Source: an uncultured Eubacteriales bacterium (lineage in GTDB: Bacteria > Bacillota > Clostridia > Monoglobales > Monoglobaceae). From it: DNA of 64,000 nucleotides. Shown here piece by piece: positions 37,189-46,014 of this stretch. Made by a program: the position numbers and the translations under genes. Below the pieces are notes generated by a model, which searched no databases, was not told the DNA's origin, and saw only the letters and a list, made by a program, of their open reading frames with translations. Numbering within the stretch: the first letter of the stretch is position 1; each line of letters begins with the position of its first letter. Location of the stretch: NCBI GenBank assembly GCA_900545865.1, contig URAN01000011.1:1-64000 (forward strand), given 5' to 3'.

Positions 37189-38940
37189 TTAATTTATTCT
37201 GTATTTCTTTTTGTAGTTTTCGTATTGTTCAAAGAAATAATTTTCGCCGTCGTGTTTTAAATGGCTTAAATAATCGTGGGTTTCGAGAGATTCGTTGTCA
37301 GGGTCGAGAATGCTGACCGCGATGTTTGAACAGTGTCCCGCGATTCTTTCATATGTTGTGAGAAGGTCGGACAGTATAAAGCCCATTTCAACGGTACAGT
37401 CGCCGTCACGCAGACGTTTTATATGGTTATTTCTTATCTTATGCTTTAGCTTGTCGATAAGCTGGTCAAGAGGTTCAACCTTTTTTGCGTTCTCGATATT
37501 GTCATTTATAAGAGCATTGGCGGTGAGCAATGTTATTTCCTCAACCGCGCTGCCTATTACTTTAAGGTCGTGCAGGGCATCATCCGTGAACTTGATATTC
37601 TTTTCGTGAATTTCTTTTGCCGCTTTCATAATATTGACCGAGTGGTCGGATATACGCTCTATGTCGCCGACCGCGTGCAAAAGCCGAGTAACCTCAACGC
37701 TGTCTTTTGCGCCAAGCTCGCGCGCCGAAATTTTGACGAGGTATGCGCTTGTTTTATCCTCATACTTATCAATCTCGCCCTCTGTTTCCGAAAGCTGTTT
37801 CGCCTTGTTCTTGTCATATGTGTGCAAGAGACCGTTCGCATCCAAAACGGATTGCTTTGTTATTTCTGCCATTTCGAATACAACGTCGCGGCACTTTTCA
37901 ACCGCGAATGACGGCATGGACAAAAATCTGTCATCGAGAGTTGAGAATATGGTTCTTTCCTCTTTTTCGCCGTGGATTGTCTTTTTCGCCAGCTTTTCTA
38001 TTGCCTTTGTGAACGGCATAAGGATAATTGTCGAAATAATGTTAAACAGAGTGTGAATGATTGCGATTGTGAGTATGTTTACGTTTTCGTGCATAATCGG
38101 AAAATCAAATATGCCGTTGAGTATATAAAATACGGTTGCAACAATGACAACGCCAATCATTTTGACATATACGCACGATGCGGCAACACGCTTTGCCTGG
38201 ACGTTTCCGCCGAGCGATGATAAAACAGGGGTGATTGTTGTTCCTATATTCTGACCGAGAATAATCGGTATCGCCGTTGAATACGGAATAGCGCCCGTGA
38301 GCGACAATGCTTGAAGAATTCCGACAGACGCCGATGAGGATTGAATTATTGCGGTAAAAATCGTGCCGACCAATATACCCATAACCGGGTTCTGGAACAT
38401 TATAAGCATTTTTGAGAACGATTCGCTGTCTTTCAATCCCTCCATCGAGTCGCTCATTGTGTCCATTCCGAACATCAAAATGGCAAAACCGATTAAGATT
38501 GAACCGATGTTCTTCTTTTTATCCGAGCTGTTCATCATAATCATAATGATTCCGATAACCGCAAGGACGGGCGAAAACGATTCGGGTTTGACAAGCCTTA
38601 AAATAATGCTGTCGCCCGTGATACCGCTAAGACTCAACAGCCACGCCGTGACAGTCGTTCCGATATTTGCGCCGAGGATAATGCTTATTGTCTGGCTGAG
38701 TTTCATAAGACCCGAATTTACAAATCCGACAAGCATAACCGTGGTGGCGGAAGATGATTGTATTATAGATGTGACTATAAGACCGAGGATGAACCCCTTA
38801 AAACGATTGGATGTCAACCTTGCCAAAAATGCCTCGAGCTGTCCGCCGGCGAGTTTTTTCAAGCCGTCGCCCATAAGCTCCATTCCGTACAGGAATAAGG
38901 CAAGTCCGCCGATTAGTGTAAGTAGTGAAAAGATGTCCAT
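37189..38940 (-). CDS. Na+/phosphate cotransporter family protein with PhoU domain
   Basis: A 583-residue NptA/NaPi-II-type membrane protein, importing phosphate with sodium. Two inverted Na/Pi repeats hold the signature QSSSATT (about 62-68) and QSSSASVG (about 200-207), each followed by GQNIGTT or GANIGTT. About nine hydrophobic segments lie in residues 1-310. A cytoplasmic PhoU-like helical domain (about 345-550) probably regulates transport. Some members have been linked to other anions, so phosphate is the likely but unproven substrate. AGGAGT precedes the start and a clear minus-strand promoter lies about 75 bases upstream. Confidence 0.9.
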   Translation of the reverse strand: MDIFSLLTLIGGLALFLYGMELMGDGLKKLAGGQLEAFLARLTSNRFKGFILGLIVTSIIQSSSATTVMLVGFVNSGLMKLSQTISIILGANIGTTVTAWLLSLSGITGDSIILRLVKPESFSPVLAVIGIIMIMMNSSDKKKNIGSILIGFAILMFGMDTMSDSMEGLKDSESFSKMLIMFQNPVMGILVGTIFTAIIQSSSASVGILQALSLTGAIPYSTAIPIILGQNIGTTITPVLSSLGGNVQAKRVAASCVYVKMIGVVIVATVFYILNGIFDFPIMHENVNILTIAIIHTLFNIISTIILMPFTKAIEKLAKKTIHGEKEERTIFSTLDDRFLSMPSFAVEKCRDVVFEMAEITKQSVLDANGLLHTYDKNKAKQLSETEGEIDKYEDKTSAYLVKISARELGAKDSVEVTRLLHAVGDIERISDHSVNIMKAAKEIHEKNIKFTDDALHDLKVIGSAVEEITLLTANALINDNIENAKKVEPLDQLIDKLKHKIRNNHIKRLRDGDCTVEMGFILSDLLTTYERIAGHCSNIAVSILDPDNESLETHDYLSHLKHDGENYFFEQYENYKKKYRIN

Positions 38941-39014
38941 ATAAGGAGTCCTCCCGATTTAAAATCTGAATAAATTTTGTCAATTTTAATTATGTCCAAA
39001 ATATTTCATTCTAT

Positions 39015-39043
39015 ATATTAACATACTTTTAACGCAATTGCAA
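39015..39043 (-). promoter_or_regulatory. Promoter of the Na/Pi gene
   Basis: On the minus strand TTGCAA (39043-39038), 17 bases, TAATAT (39020-39015). Confidence 0.6.
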
Positions 39044-39194
39044 GAAAAAGAATTTACTGATAAAACCGTGAATTATGGTAAATTTGCTAAAAAAATTGCG
39101 CATTTTGCGCATTGCTTGAACGGGTACGGCTTTTGAATGAGTGAACAAATTATGCGGTTATTTGTATAAATTTACGGTATTTGCTCGTATGCTC

Positions 39195-39260
39195 GGGCGA
39201 CCACACAGGGTCGCCCCTACAAATATACGTTTCATTCATAATTTGTTTATTAATTCAAAA
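39195..39260. repeat. Half-copy of the GTAGGGGCG palindromic element
   Basis: A 66-base stretch matching 55520-55585 at 62 positions: the arm GGGCGACC..GGTCGCCCCTAC followed by the shared AT-rich tail ending ATTCAAAA. The opposite arm present at 55432 is missing here. The rest of the gap 38941-39351 holds two promoters and AT-rich sequence. Confidence 0.75.
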
Positions 39261-39284
39261 CCGGGTTTGATTATCCCGCCGCAC

Positions 39285-39313
39285 TTGACTGTGTTGTCGT
39301 ATAGGTGTATAAT
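39285..39313 (+). promoter_or_regulatory. Promoter of the DMT permease gene
   Basis: TTGACT (39285-39290), 17 bases, TATAAT (39308-39313), ~40 bases before the start codon. Confidence 0.7.
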
Positions 39314-39351
39314 AAATAAAATGAATTTTATTTTTAAGGAAATGACGGTAT

Positions 39352-40206
39352 ATGAACTCAAAAACAAAAGGGATTTTATATGTGATAACGGCGGCGTTCG
39401 GCTTTTCGATGATGTCGGTCTTTGTGCATCTCGCAGGCGACCTGCCCGTATTTCAAAAGGCGTTCTTTCGGAATGTTGTTGCACTTATATTCGTGACGGG
39501 GATTATGCTCAAACGCAAAATCGGGTTTGTTCCCGATAAAAAGAATGTGCCGGCGCTTTTGGGACGCTCGTTTTTCGGCACGGTTGGTCTTTTATGTAAC
39601 TTTTATGCGATAGACAAACTTGTTCTTGCTGATGCAAATATGCTGAATAAGCTGTCGCCGTTTTTTGCCATTGTTTTTTCGATATTTTTGCTCAGCGAAA
39701 TACCGACGGCGGTTCAGGTTCTCAGTGTTTTTGCCGCGTTTGTCGGAAGCGCGTTCATAATAAAGCCGTCACTCGGCGGTTATGCGGTGTTCCCGGCGAT
39801 TATCGGCGCAGCTGGCGGAATGGGCGCAGGTCTGGCATATACATTTGTGAGGTATCTCGGCGGAAAGGGCGAAAACAGCTTTAGAATTATATTTTTCTTT
39901 TCGGCGTTTTCGAGCCTTGTGTGCATTCCGTTTATGCTTGCCGATTTTGAGCCGTTTTCGCTGAAATCGCTAATCTTTCTTATCTGTGCGGGGATAAGTG
40001 CGTCGGTCGGTCAGTTCGGCATAACAAAGGCGTATGTGTGTGCGCCGGCGAAAGAAATTTCGGTTTACGATTATACCCAGGTTCTTTTTGCCGCGCTGTT
40101 CGGATTTTTGATTTTCGGTCAGATTCCCGATTTTTTGAGTGTTATCGGCTATTGTCTGATTTGCGGAGCGGGAATCGGTATGTTCTTTTATAACCGAAAA
40201 AGATGA
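39352..40206 (+). CDS. DMT-superfamily (EamA) permease
   Basis: A 284-residue membrane protein with about ten hydrophobic segments in two EamA repeats (about 5-135 and 145-280), typical of drug/metabolite transporters such as RhaT or YdcZ-like exporters. Characteristic motifs are the GFSMMSVFVHLAGDLPVFQKAFFRN opening helix pair (cited in part: FSMMSVF, FQKAFFRN) and KISP-like LNKLSPFFA. The substrate cannot be inferred; export of amino acids or metabolites is common. It is transcribed alone from its own promoter and followed by a repeat element. Confidence 0.87.
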   Translation: MNSKTKGILYVITAAFGFSMMSVFVHLAGDLPVFQKAFFRNVVALIFVTGIMLKRKIGFVPDKKNVPALLGRSFFGTVGLLCNFYAIDKLVLADANMLNKLSPFFAIVFSIFLLSEIPTAVQVLSVFAAFVGSAFIIKPSLGGYAVFPAIIGAAGGMGAGLAYTFVRYLGGKGENSFRIIFFFSAFSSLVCIPFMLADFEPFSLKSLIFLICAGISASVGQFGITKAYVCAPAKEISVYDYTQVLFAALFGFLIFGQIPDFLSVIGYCLICGAGIGMFFYNRKR

Positions 40207-40240
40207 TTGCAAAACCGATGGCATATGCCGCGAATTATGC

Positions 40241-40354
40241 GGATAACCGCACGATTTGATAAACATCTCACGGGGTGTCGAGGACGCCACCCCCTACAAC
40301 CAAACGTTATGTATACCACCAATCCCGTAGGGGCGGGCGTCCCCGACCGCCCAC
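40241..40354. repeat. GTAGGGGCG element with core in orientation 1
   Basis: A shared flank (40241-40275, ATAACCGC..ATTTGAT) leads to an arm at 40277-40297, a 28-base core (40298-40325, containing GTATACCACCAATCC), and the opposing arm at 40327-40347 (GTAGGGGCGGGCGTCCCCGAC). The arms are inverted repeats with about three differences in 21. The copy at 42592 has the same flank but the core reversed. The gap 40207-40559 otherwise holds only the promoter at 40460. Confidence 0.7.
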
Positions 40355-40459
40355 GGACAACCGAACAAACGGCATGAATTCTGCGGATAGTTATTTATAT
40401 GATAATTTTTATAATTTTAAAAAATAGCAGATTTTGTCTATCATTATACATAAAATGTC

Positions 40460-40488
40460 TTGATTTTCTTTGAAAAATATTATAGAAT
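40460..40488 (+). promoter_or_regulatory. Promoter of the Gfo/Idh-TIM-barrel operon
   Basis: TTGATT (40460-40465), 17 bases, TAGAAT (40483-40488), about 70 bases before the first gene. Confidence 0.55.
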
Positions 40489-40559
40489 ACAGAAAAGAAT
40501 AAAAACAGAAATCAAAATATAAATTCTAAAAAATAATTTTTCAGGAGGATGATGTTAAA

Positions 40560-41723
40560 ATGGCAAAAGATATGTTGGATTTTAACGTAGAACACGAAAC
40601 GGCGGTGGATTCGTCAAAGAAATTAAAGATAGGTATTATCGGTACGGGTTGGATTGCCGGCGCGCATATTCAACAGTATAAACAGATGCCCGATGTTGAG
40701 ATTGTGGCAGGTGCGGACTTGGTTGAGGGCAAGGCTGAAAAGTTCTTTAAAGACAACGAGGTCGAGGGTGTTCGCTGTTATAACAGCCACAAAGAGATGC
40801 TCGATGCCGAACCCGATTTGGACGCGGTAAGCATTTGTACATATAATAAGACGCACGCGGAATGTGCTATTTACGCGCTTGAAAAGGGTGTAAACGTACT
40901 GCTCGAAAAGCCGATGTGCGTTACCGTTGACGAGGCAATAGAGATTATGCGTGCCGAGAAAAAGAGCGGAAAGATTCTGTCAATCGGATTCCAGCCCAGA
41001 CTCGACCCGAATATGATTAAGCTTAAAGAAATCGTACAGAGCGGCGTTTTGGGCAAGGTTTATTATATCCAGACGGGCGGCGGACGCAGACGCGGTATTC
41101 CGACACCGTTCGGTACAAGCTTTATCAGCAAGGACACGGGTGTAATCGGTGCAATGGGCGACATCGGATGTTATTCTCTCGATATGGTGCTCAATGCTAT
41201 CGGATACCCCAAGCCGCTTACGGTTTCGGGTTATAAATCCGACTTTTTCGGCAAAGACCCGAATTACAGCGGGTATGCTCCCGAACACAGAGAAGAATAT
41301 GCAAAAGAGTTCGGCGTTGAGGACTTTGCGGCAGGATTTATCCGTTTGGAAGGTGGCATAATTCTTGACTTTAGAATTGCGTGGGCAATGAACCTCGACA
41401 CACCGGGTGACACGATTATTATGGGTACAAAGGGTTCGATAAGAATTCCGTCAACGGAGTGCTGGAACGGTTCAATCGGCGGCCCGATGAAGATTTACAG
41501 CGAGGTTGCCGGAAGTCAGGTAGTAACCGAAATACCGATGCTTCCCGAGGGCGGAGACAAGAACTTTTATAACAAAATCCGTTCGTTCCTCGATGCAATC
41601 AAGAACGGCGGCGAGGCTCCGGTTCCGTCATCACAGATACTCTATAACCAAGCAATCATTGACGGTATAGTTAAGTCCGCAGAGGCGGGACACGAGCTTC
41701 CCGTTGAGATTCCGGAAGTGTAA
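40560..41723 (+). CDS. Gfo/Idh/MocA-family oxidoreductase
   Basis: An NAD(P)-dependent sugar or cyclitol dehydrogenase of 387 residues. The Rossmann motif GTGWIAGAHI is near residue 25, the EKP motif (LLEKPMC) holds the conserved lysine near residue 120, and the GDIGCYSLDMVL segment (about 200) contains the usual catalytic D-x3-x-H/Y region. Substrates in this family range from myo-inositol to glucose and UDP-sugars and cannot be read from sequence. AGGAGG lies upstream. The next gene, a TIM-barrel isomerase, starts 32 bases later, so the pair probably oxidises and isomerises a hexose or polyol. Confidence 0.9.
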   Translation: MAKDMLDFNVEHETAVDSSKKLKIGIIGTGWIAGAHIQQYKQMPDVEIVAGADLVEGKAEKFFKDNEVEGVRCYNSHKEMLDAEPDLDAVSICTYNKTHAECAIYALEKGVNVLLEKPMCVTVDEAIEIMRAEKKSGKILSIGFQPRLDPNMIKLKEIVQSGVLGKVYYIQTGGGRRRGIPTPFGTSFISKDTGVIGAMGDIGCYSLDMVLNAIGYPKPLTVSGYKSDFFGKDPNYSGYAPEHREEYAKEFGVEDFAAGFIRLEGGIILDFRIAWAMNLDTPGDTIIMGTKGSIRIPSTECWNGSIGGPMKIYSEVAGSQVVTEIPMLPEGGDKNFYNKIRSFLDAIKNGGEAPVPSSQILYNQAIIDGIVKSAEAGHELPVEIPEV

Positions 41724-41755
41724 TAATATTGATGATACAGATTGGAGGTAATAAC

Positions 41756-42589
41756 ATGAAAAAGTTTAAAATAGGACTTCAGCTTTATTCAATCCGTGAG
41801 GATGTTGAAAAGGATATGGACGCGGCGTTGAAAGCTGTAAAAGAAATGGGTTATGACTGTGTTGAGTTTGCGGGATTTTTCGGCAAGAGTGCGGAAGAAG
41901 TAAGAGCAATGCTCGATAAGTACGGTCTTGAGGCAATTTCGGTTCATCAGACCGCCGAGCCGTGGCTCAAAGAGGGTCAAAAAGCCATTGATTATTTAAA
42001 GACTGTCGGCGTAAAATTCTGTGCGATTCCGTGGTATCAGAAAGAAAAGCTTTATGACAAGAAAGAATTCGCAAAGATGATTATTGAGTTCACCGAGTTC
42101 GGAAAGGCTTTGAAAGAAAACGGTATTCAGCTTTTATATCACAACCACGATTTTGAGTTTGGCAAGAAGTATGACGGCGAGTATGTGTTTGATTGCATAT
42201 ACAATTCCGTTCCTGCTGACTTGCTTCGCCCCGAGATGGATGTGTGCTGGATAAAATACGGTGGCGAAGACCCGTGCAAGTACATAGAAAAGTATGACGG
42301 AATGAAGCTCTTGCATCTCAAAGACTTTACCGCAAAGAAAATGGGCGGCGGTCCTGCGTATGCTCTTATCGATGATGACGGCGGCGATGCAAAAGAGGCA
42401 ACAAAAGAGGATAACGGATTTGAGTTTAAGCCGGTCGGATACGGAATCCAGGATTTTAAGACAATCCTGGAATCGGCTGAGAAATCGGGAATTGAATGTG
42501 TAATCGTTGAACAGGATATGCACCCCGAGCGCACTGCGTTAGAGGACGCAAAGCTTTCGATAGATTACCTTAAAACACTCGGGCTTTAA
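41756..42589 (+). CDS. Sugar phosphate isomerase/epimerase (xylose-isomerase-like TIM barrel)
   Basis: A 277-residue AP_endonuc_2-type TIM barrel, the fold of IolE, IolI, hydroxypyruvate isomerase and 3-dehydro-sugar enzymes. Metal-site segments are visible: LLYHNHDFEF (about 125), RPEMDVCWIKYGG (about 170), LLHLKDF (about 195) and CVIVEQDMH near the C-terminus. The start at 41756 has TTGGAGGT upstream; an earlier in-frame start is inside that region. It likely acts on the product of the preceding dehydrogenase. An element of mobile type separates it from the third gene of the set. Confidence 0.87.
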   Translation: MKKFKIGLQLYSIREDVEKDMDAALKAVKEMGYDCVEFAGFFGKSAEEVRAMLDKYGLEAISVHQTAEPWLKEGQKAIDYLKTVGVKFCAIPWYQKEKLYDKKEFAKMIIEFTEFGKALKENGIQLLYHNHDFEFGKKYDGEYVFDCIYNSVPADLLRPEMDVCWIKYGGEDPCKYIEKYDGMKLLHLKDFTAKKMGGGPAYALIDDDGGDAKEATKEDNGFEFKPVGYGIQDFKTILESAEKSGIECVIVEQDMHPERTALEDAKLSIDYLKTLGL

Positions 42590-42591
42590 TA

Positions 42592-42820
42592 TGTATGGGC
42601 GGGGTTCTACTCCGCCCACGCATATGGACGAACGGGACGAAATTCCGCGGAATAACCGCGTAATTTGATGAACATTTCACGGGACGTCCGGGAGGCCGTC
42701 CCCTACAGGATTGGTGGCATACATTCCGTTTTGTTGTAGGGGCGGGCTCTCGTCTGCCGACTCGGTCAAATCGCAAGACGATTGCCACCGGCAATCTGCG
42801 ACCCCGACCGCCCACGCACG
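42592..42820. repeat. GTAGGGGCG element with reversed core and an insertion
   Basis: It begins with a hairpin (TGGGCGG 42596-42602 with CCGCCCA 42612-42618), then the flank shared with 40241 (42651-42684), an arm (42686-42706, ending CCCCTAC), a core 42707-42735 that is the reverse complement of the other copy's core at about 24 of 28 positions, then GTAGGGGCGGGC. The right arm is interrupted by about 52 bases, which contain a GATTGCC-ACC-GGCAATC hairpin, and resumes as CCCCGACCGCCCACG. It fills most of the 42590-42906 gap. Confidence 0.7.
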
Positions 42821-42906
42821 CGATCGAACGCCGCAAATTCCGCAATATATTCATTAAAATAAAAACACGGCGACAATTATTTATATTATTTAAGGAGGAC
42901 AATATC

Positions 42907-43872
42907 ATGAAATTAGGTGTAATGAATCCTGTTTTAAACAGCTATACATTAGAAGAGGCTTTAAGATACCTGCACGGTCTCGGCGTACAATCGCTCGAAA
43001 TCGGAGCGGGCGGCTTTCCGGGTGACGCACATTTAAAGCCTGCCGAACTTATCGGAAAACCCGATAAAATCAAGGAATTTAAAGATTTATTCAAAAAATA
43101 CGAAATAGAGATTGCGGCGGTAAGCTGTCACGGAAATCCCTTGCATCCGCAAAGAGAGATTGCCGAAAAGTTCCACAACCAATTTAAAAACGCAATCCTC
43201 GTTGCCGAAGAACTCGGTGTAAAGACGATTGTCGGCTTTGCCGGCTGTCCGGGTGATTGCGAAACGTCAAAATACCCGAACTGGGTAACCTGCCCGTGGC
43301 CGAATGATTTCGGTGAAATTCTCAAATGGCAGTGGGAAGAAAAGGTAATTCCGTACTGGAAAGATATGGCGGAGTTTGCAAAATCTCACGGAATAGAGAG
43401 AATTGCGTTCGAAATGCATCCGGGATTCGTAGTTTACAACCCCGAAACGCTGCTTAGACTGCGTGCGGCTGTCGGTGACATAATCGGTGCAAACTTTGAC
43501 CCGAGCCACCTTTTCTGGCAGGGCATAAACCCCGTTTACGCGATAAAGGCTCTCAAAGGTGCGATTTATCACTTTCACGCAAAAGATACGCTTATCGATG
43601 AACAGAATTGCAGCACGAACGGCGTTCTTGATACAAAGTCATACGGTGATTTACAGAACCGTTCATGGGTGTTCAGAACAGTAGGCTATGGTCACGGCAA
43701 AGAATGCTGGAACAATATAATCAGCACTTTGAAACAAGTCGGTTATGACGGCGTAATCAGCATCGAACACGAGGACGCGCTTATGTCGCCGACCGAGGGT
43801 CTTGAAAAGGCAATTGCATTCTTAAAAGAAGTATTAATCTTTGACAACGCAGGAGAAATGTGGTGGGTATAA
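42907..43872 (+). CDS. Sugar phosphate isomerase/epimerase (TIM barrel)
   Basis: A 321-residue AP_endonuc_2-family protein, distinct from the first TIM barrel of the cluster. Conserved metal-binding stretches include IAFEMHPGF (about 180), GANFDPSHLFWQG (about 200), AIYHFHAKD (about 220) and GVISIEHED (about 285). This subgroup typically sits beside Gfo/Idh/MocA dehydrogenases in sugar or inositol catabolism. AAGGAGGA lies upstream. The next dehydrogenase gene follows after 22 bases, so these two are co-transcribed. Confidence 0.9.
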   Translation: MKLGVMNPVLNSYTLEEALRYLHGLGVQSLEIGAGGFPGDAHLKPAELIGKPDKIKEFKDLFKKYEIEIAAVSCHGNPLHPQREIAEKFHNQFKNAILVAEELGVKTIVGFAGCPGDCETSKYPNWVTCPWPNDFGEILKWQWEEKVIPYWKDMAEFAKSHGIERIAFEMHPGFVVYNPETLLRLRAAVGDIIGANFDPSHLFWQGINPVYAIKALKGAIYHFHAKDTLIDEQNCSTNGVLDTKSYGDLQNRSWVFRTVGYGHGKECWNNIISTLKQVGYDGVISIEHEDALMSPTEGLEKAIAFLKEVLIFDNAGEMWWV

Positions 43873-43894
43873 GCCCCAAAAGAGGTGGAGCAAT

Positions 43895-44959
43895 ATGAAA
43901 ACTTATACAGCAGGAATAATAGGATACGGCGGAATGGCAGGAAATCACGAAAAGGTGATGAGGGTCGATTATGACCGTATGAAGCTTAAAGGAATATTCG
44001 ATATAAGCGAACACCGCCGTGAGGTTGCGGCGGAACAGGGCTATTATGCTTATTCGTCAAAGGAAGAACTCTTGTTCGACCCCGATATAGATGTTGTAAT
44101 AATCGCGGCGACAAATGACGCACACAAACAGCTCGTAATCGATGCACTGAATGCCGGAAAAAACGTTCTTTGCGAAAAGCCCGTGACTATGACATCGGCG
44201 GACTTGGAAGAATTGATTGAGCTTGCCAAGCACAGCAAGGGGGTCTTTACCGTTGACCAGAACAGACGGACGAACAAAGACTTTATTGCGATGCGCCGTG
44301 GTGTTGAATCGGGAAAAATCGGCAAACCGTATGTGATTGAATCACGCGTTGAGGGGTCAAGAGGAATGCCCGGCGGATGGAGAACCGAAAAGGCTCTCGG
44401 CGGCGGAATGATGCTTGACTGGGGCGTACACCTTATCGACCAGCTTATGTATATGGTTGACGAAAAAGTCGTGTCGGTATATTGCAAGATGTTCAACGTG
44501 CATTATGACGAGGTTGAGGACAATTTCAGAATGACAATGACGTTCGAGAACGGCATTGTTGCACACATTGAGGTTTCGACCAATAACTATGTAAAGCATC
44601 CGCGCTGGTATGTTCTCGGTGACGAGGGAACTCTCGTGATAAACGATTGGGATTGCGAAGGCGAGATTGTACGCTGTCTTGACAAAGACAATATTTGGGG
44701 CGAAGAAATCGCGGTGAATAAAGCAGGTCCGACAAAGACAATGGCACTGAGAAGCCCCGAAACGGTTCAGACGTTTAAAATTTCCGCACCTGAGGATGTG
44801 ACGGATAATCTGACTGTTGTATATAACCAGCTGCTCGACGCCGTTGAGAAAAAGGCAGAGCTTACCATAAAACCCGAACAGGCTCTCAGAGTTATGAAGG
44901 TTATGGAGGCGGCTTTTGAGTCGGCGGAAAAAGACGAAGTTGTAAAACTCAGTGTATAA
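43895..44959 (+). CDS. Gfo/Idh/MocA-family oxidoreductase
   Basis: A 354-residue NAD(P)-dependent dehydrogenase, paralogous to the gene at 40560. GYGGMAGNH lies near residue 10, CEKPVTMT (about 93-100) holds the conserved lysine, and GGMMLDWGVHLIDQ (about 170) holds the catalytic Asp/His region. ATG at 43895 is preferred (AGAGGTGGAG upstream); the longer reading would overlap the preceding gene. It ends before a strong terminator that closes the four-gene set. With the neighbouring isomerases it may form a 3-keto-sugar route, which is inference. Confidence 0.9.
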   Translation: MKTYTAGIIGYGGMAGNHEKVMRVDYDRMKLKGIFDISEHRREVAAEQGYYAYSSKEELLFDPDIDVVIIAATNDAHKQLVIDALNAGKNVLCEKPVTMTSADLEELIELAKHSKGVFTVDQNRRTNKDFIAMRRGVESGKIGKPYVIESRVEGSRGMPGGWRTEKALGGGMMLDWGVHLIDQLMYMVDEKVVSVYCKMFNVHYDEVEDNFRMTMTFENGIVAHIEVSTNNYVKHPRWYVLGDEGTLVINDWDCEGEIVRCLDKDNIWGEEIAVNKAGPTKTMALRSPETVQTFKISAPEDVTDNLTVVYNQLLDAVEKKAELTIKPEQALRVMKVMEAAFESAEKDEVVKLSV

Positions 44960-44987
44960 TTTTTAATGTATAATTTAATCTGTAAGG

Positions 44988-45030
44988 CAAATATCATTAT
45001 TCCGCAAGGAGTAATGATATTTGTTATTTT
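44988..45030 (+). terminator. Intrinsic terminator after the sugar-dehydrogenase operon
   Basis: 12-bp perfect outer stem (CAAATATCATTA with TAATGATATTTG) enclosing TCC-GCAA-GGA, followed by TTATTTT. Confidence 0.85.
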
Positions 45031-45137
45031 CGGAAAAGTTTTTGTATCGGTGAGTTTAAACAAGATATTTTAGATTAAATTGGATGTATTGACAATTATT
45101 TTAATAAAATTTTGTATAATTATTTAAAAGAAAACAC

Positions 45138-45166
45138 TTGCGATTTTTGTAACATTATGATATAGT
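45138..45166 (+). promoter_or_regulatory. Candidate promoter of the hydrogenase operon
   Basis: TTGCGA (45138-45143), 17 bases, TATAGT (45161-45166). It predicts a start near 45173, exactly where the folded leader begins. A consensus-like TTGACA/TATAAT pair further upstream (45089 and 45115) has a 20-base spacer and is less likely. Confidence 0.45.
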
Positions 45167-45174
45167 ATATATAA

Positions 45175-45326
45175 ATATATCACAAAAAACATATCGCAAG
45201 GCAAAATTCAGCGGTTTCGGACATAAATTCATCGTCCGATACCGTATGGGATTGCTGTGCGGAATTTTGTTTTTGTCAATAATATTTGATATGTGATATA
45301 TCATATGTTTTGCGGCTTGTGCCGCG
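45175..45326 (+). ncRNA. Highly structured 5' leader of the hydrogenase operon
   Basis: Nested pairings: ATATATCA (45175-45182) with TGATATAT (45294-45301); CATATC (45190-45195) with GATATG (45288-45293); CAAAATTC (45202-45209) with GAATTTTG (45262-45269); AGC/GCT; GGT/ACC; TCGGAC (45217-45222) with GTCCGA (45234-45239). A U-rich tract follows the GAATTTTG arm. A separate GCGGC-TTGT-GCCGC hairpin is at 45312-45325. The leader is about 325 bases to the first start codon. It looks like a cis-regulatory RNA but fits no riboswitch class I recognise. The remainder of 45327-45499 shows no gene. Confidence 0.5.
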
Positions 45327-45499
45327 ATAGGATTAAATCGAAAAAAATGGTACAATGTCAATTATGCTGATGTTTTATGCGGCGTTCGGGGTATGTTTGC
45401 CGAGATGCGAATATTATTCCTTATCCGTCATATTATTGAATATGGGCATATTGGACAACTTGTATTTTAAATGATATTACACAGGAGGTTTGACAAAAA

Positions 45500-45988
45500 A
45501 TGAGTAAGGTTAAAATTCCGTTTAACGGAACACCCGAGCAAGAGGCTGCACTCAAGGCGGTTATCGAAAAGCATAAGAATATGAAAGGCGCCGCTATACC
45601 GGTTCTGCATGAGGCTCAGGATATTTACGGTTATCTTCCCATTGAGGTTCAAGAGATGATTGCCGAGGGTCTTAATATCCCTCTTGCCGAAATTTACGGT
45701 ATAGTTACTTTTTATGCACAGTTCTCGCTCAACCCAAAGGGAATGTATCAGATAGGGGTCTGTCTCGGTACGGCGTGCTATGTTAAAGGCTCGGGCGATA
45801 TACTCGAGAAGGTGAAAGAGCTTCTCGGTATTGACGTGGGCGAATGTACGCCGGACGGTAAGTTCTCGATTGACGCAACGCGCTGTATCGGTGCGTGCGG
45901 GCTCGCGCCGGTATTGACGGTAAACGATGAAGTTTACGGCAGGCTTACCGTTGATGACATCGAGGATATTATCAATAAATACAGATAA
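45500..45988 (+). CDS. hndA: Bifurcating hydrogenase [2Fe-2S] subunit (NuoE-like)
   Basis: A 162-residue thioredoxin-fold [2Fe-2S] protein related to NuoE, HndA and Thermotoga HydC. The four ligands are visible as Cys88 and Cys93 (VCLGTACY) and Cys129 and Cys133 (RCIGACG). It passes electrons within the NADH-linked hydrogenase complex whose other subunits follow. AGGAGG lies upstream. An HATPase gene starts 26 bases downstream, so all five genes form an operon. Confidence 0.93.
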   Translation: MSKVKIPFNGTPEQEAALKAVIEKHKNMKGAAIPVLHEAQDIYGYLPIEVQEMIAEGLNIPLAEIYGIVTFYAQFSLNPKGMYQIGVCLGTACYVKGSGDILEKVKELLGIDVGECTPDGKFSIDATRCIGACGLAPVLTVNDEVYGRLTVDDIEDIINKYR

Positions 45989-46014
45989 GCCCCTCGGTTT
46001 ATGATACAGATATT

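Noticed and set aside
38363..38944. 193-codon plus-strand frame opposite the Na/Pi gene
   Set aside because: It is antisense to conserved QSSSATT-containing transporter sequence; hydrophobic character is a mirror effect.
45089..45120. TTGACA and TATAAT pair upstream of the hydrogenase operon
   Set aside because: The spacer is 20 bases, too long for an efficient sigma-70 promoter; the site at 45138-45166 is better placed and spaced.
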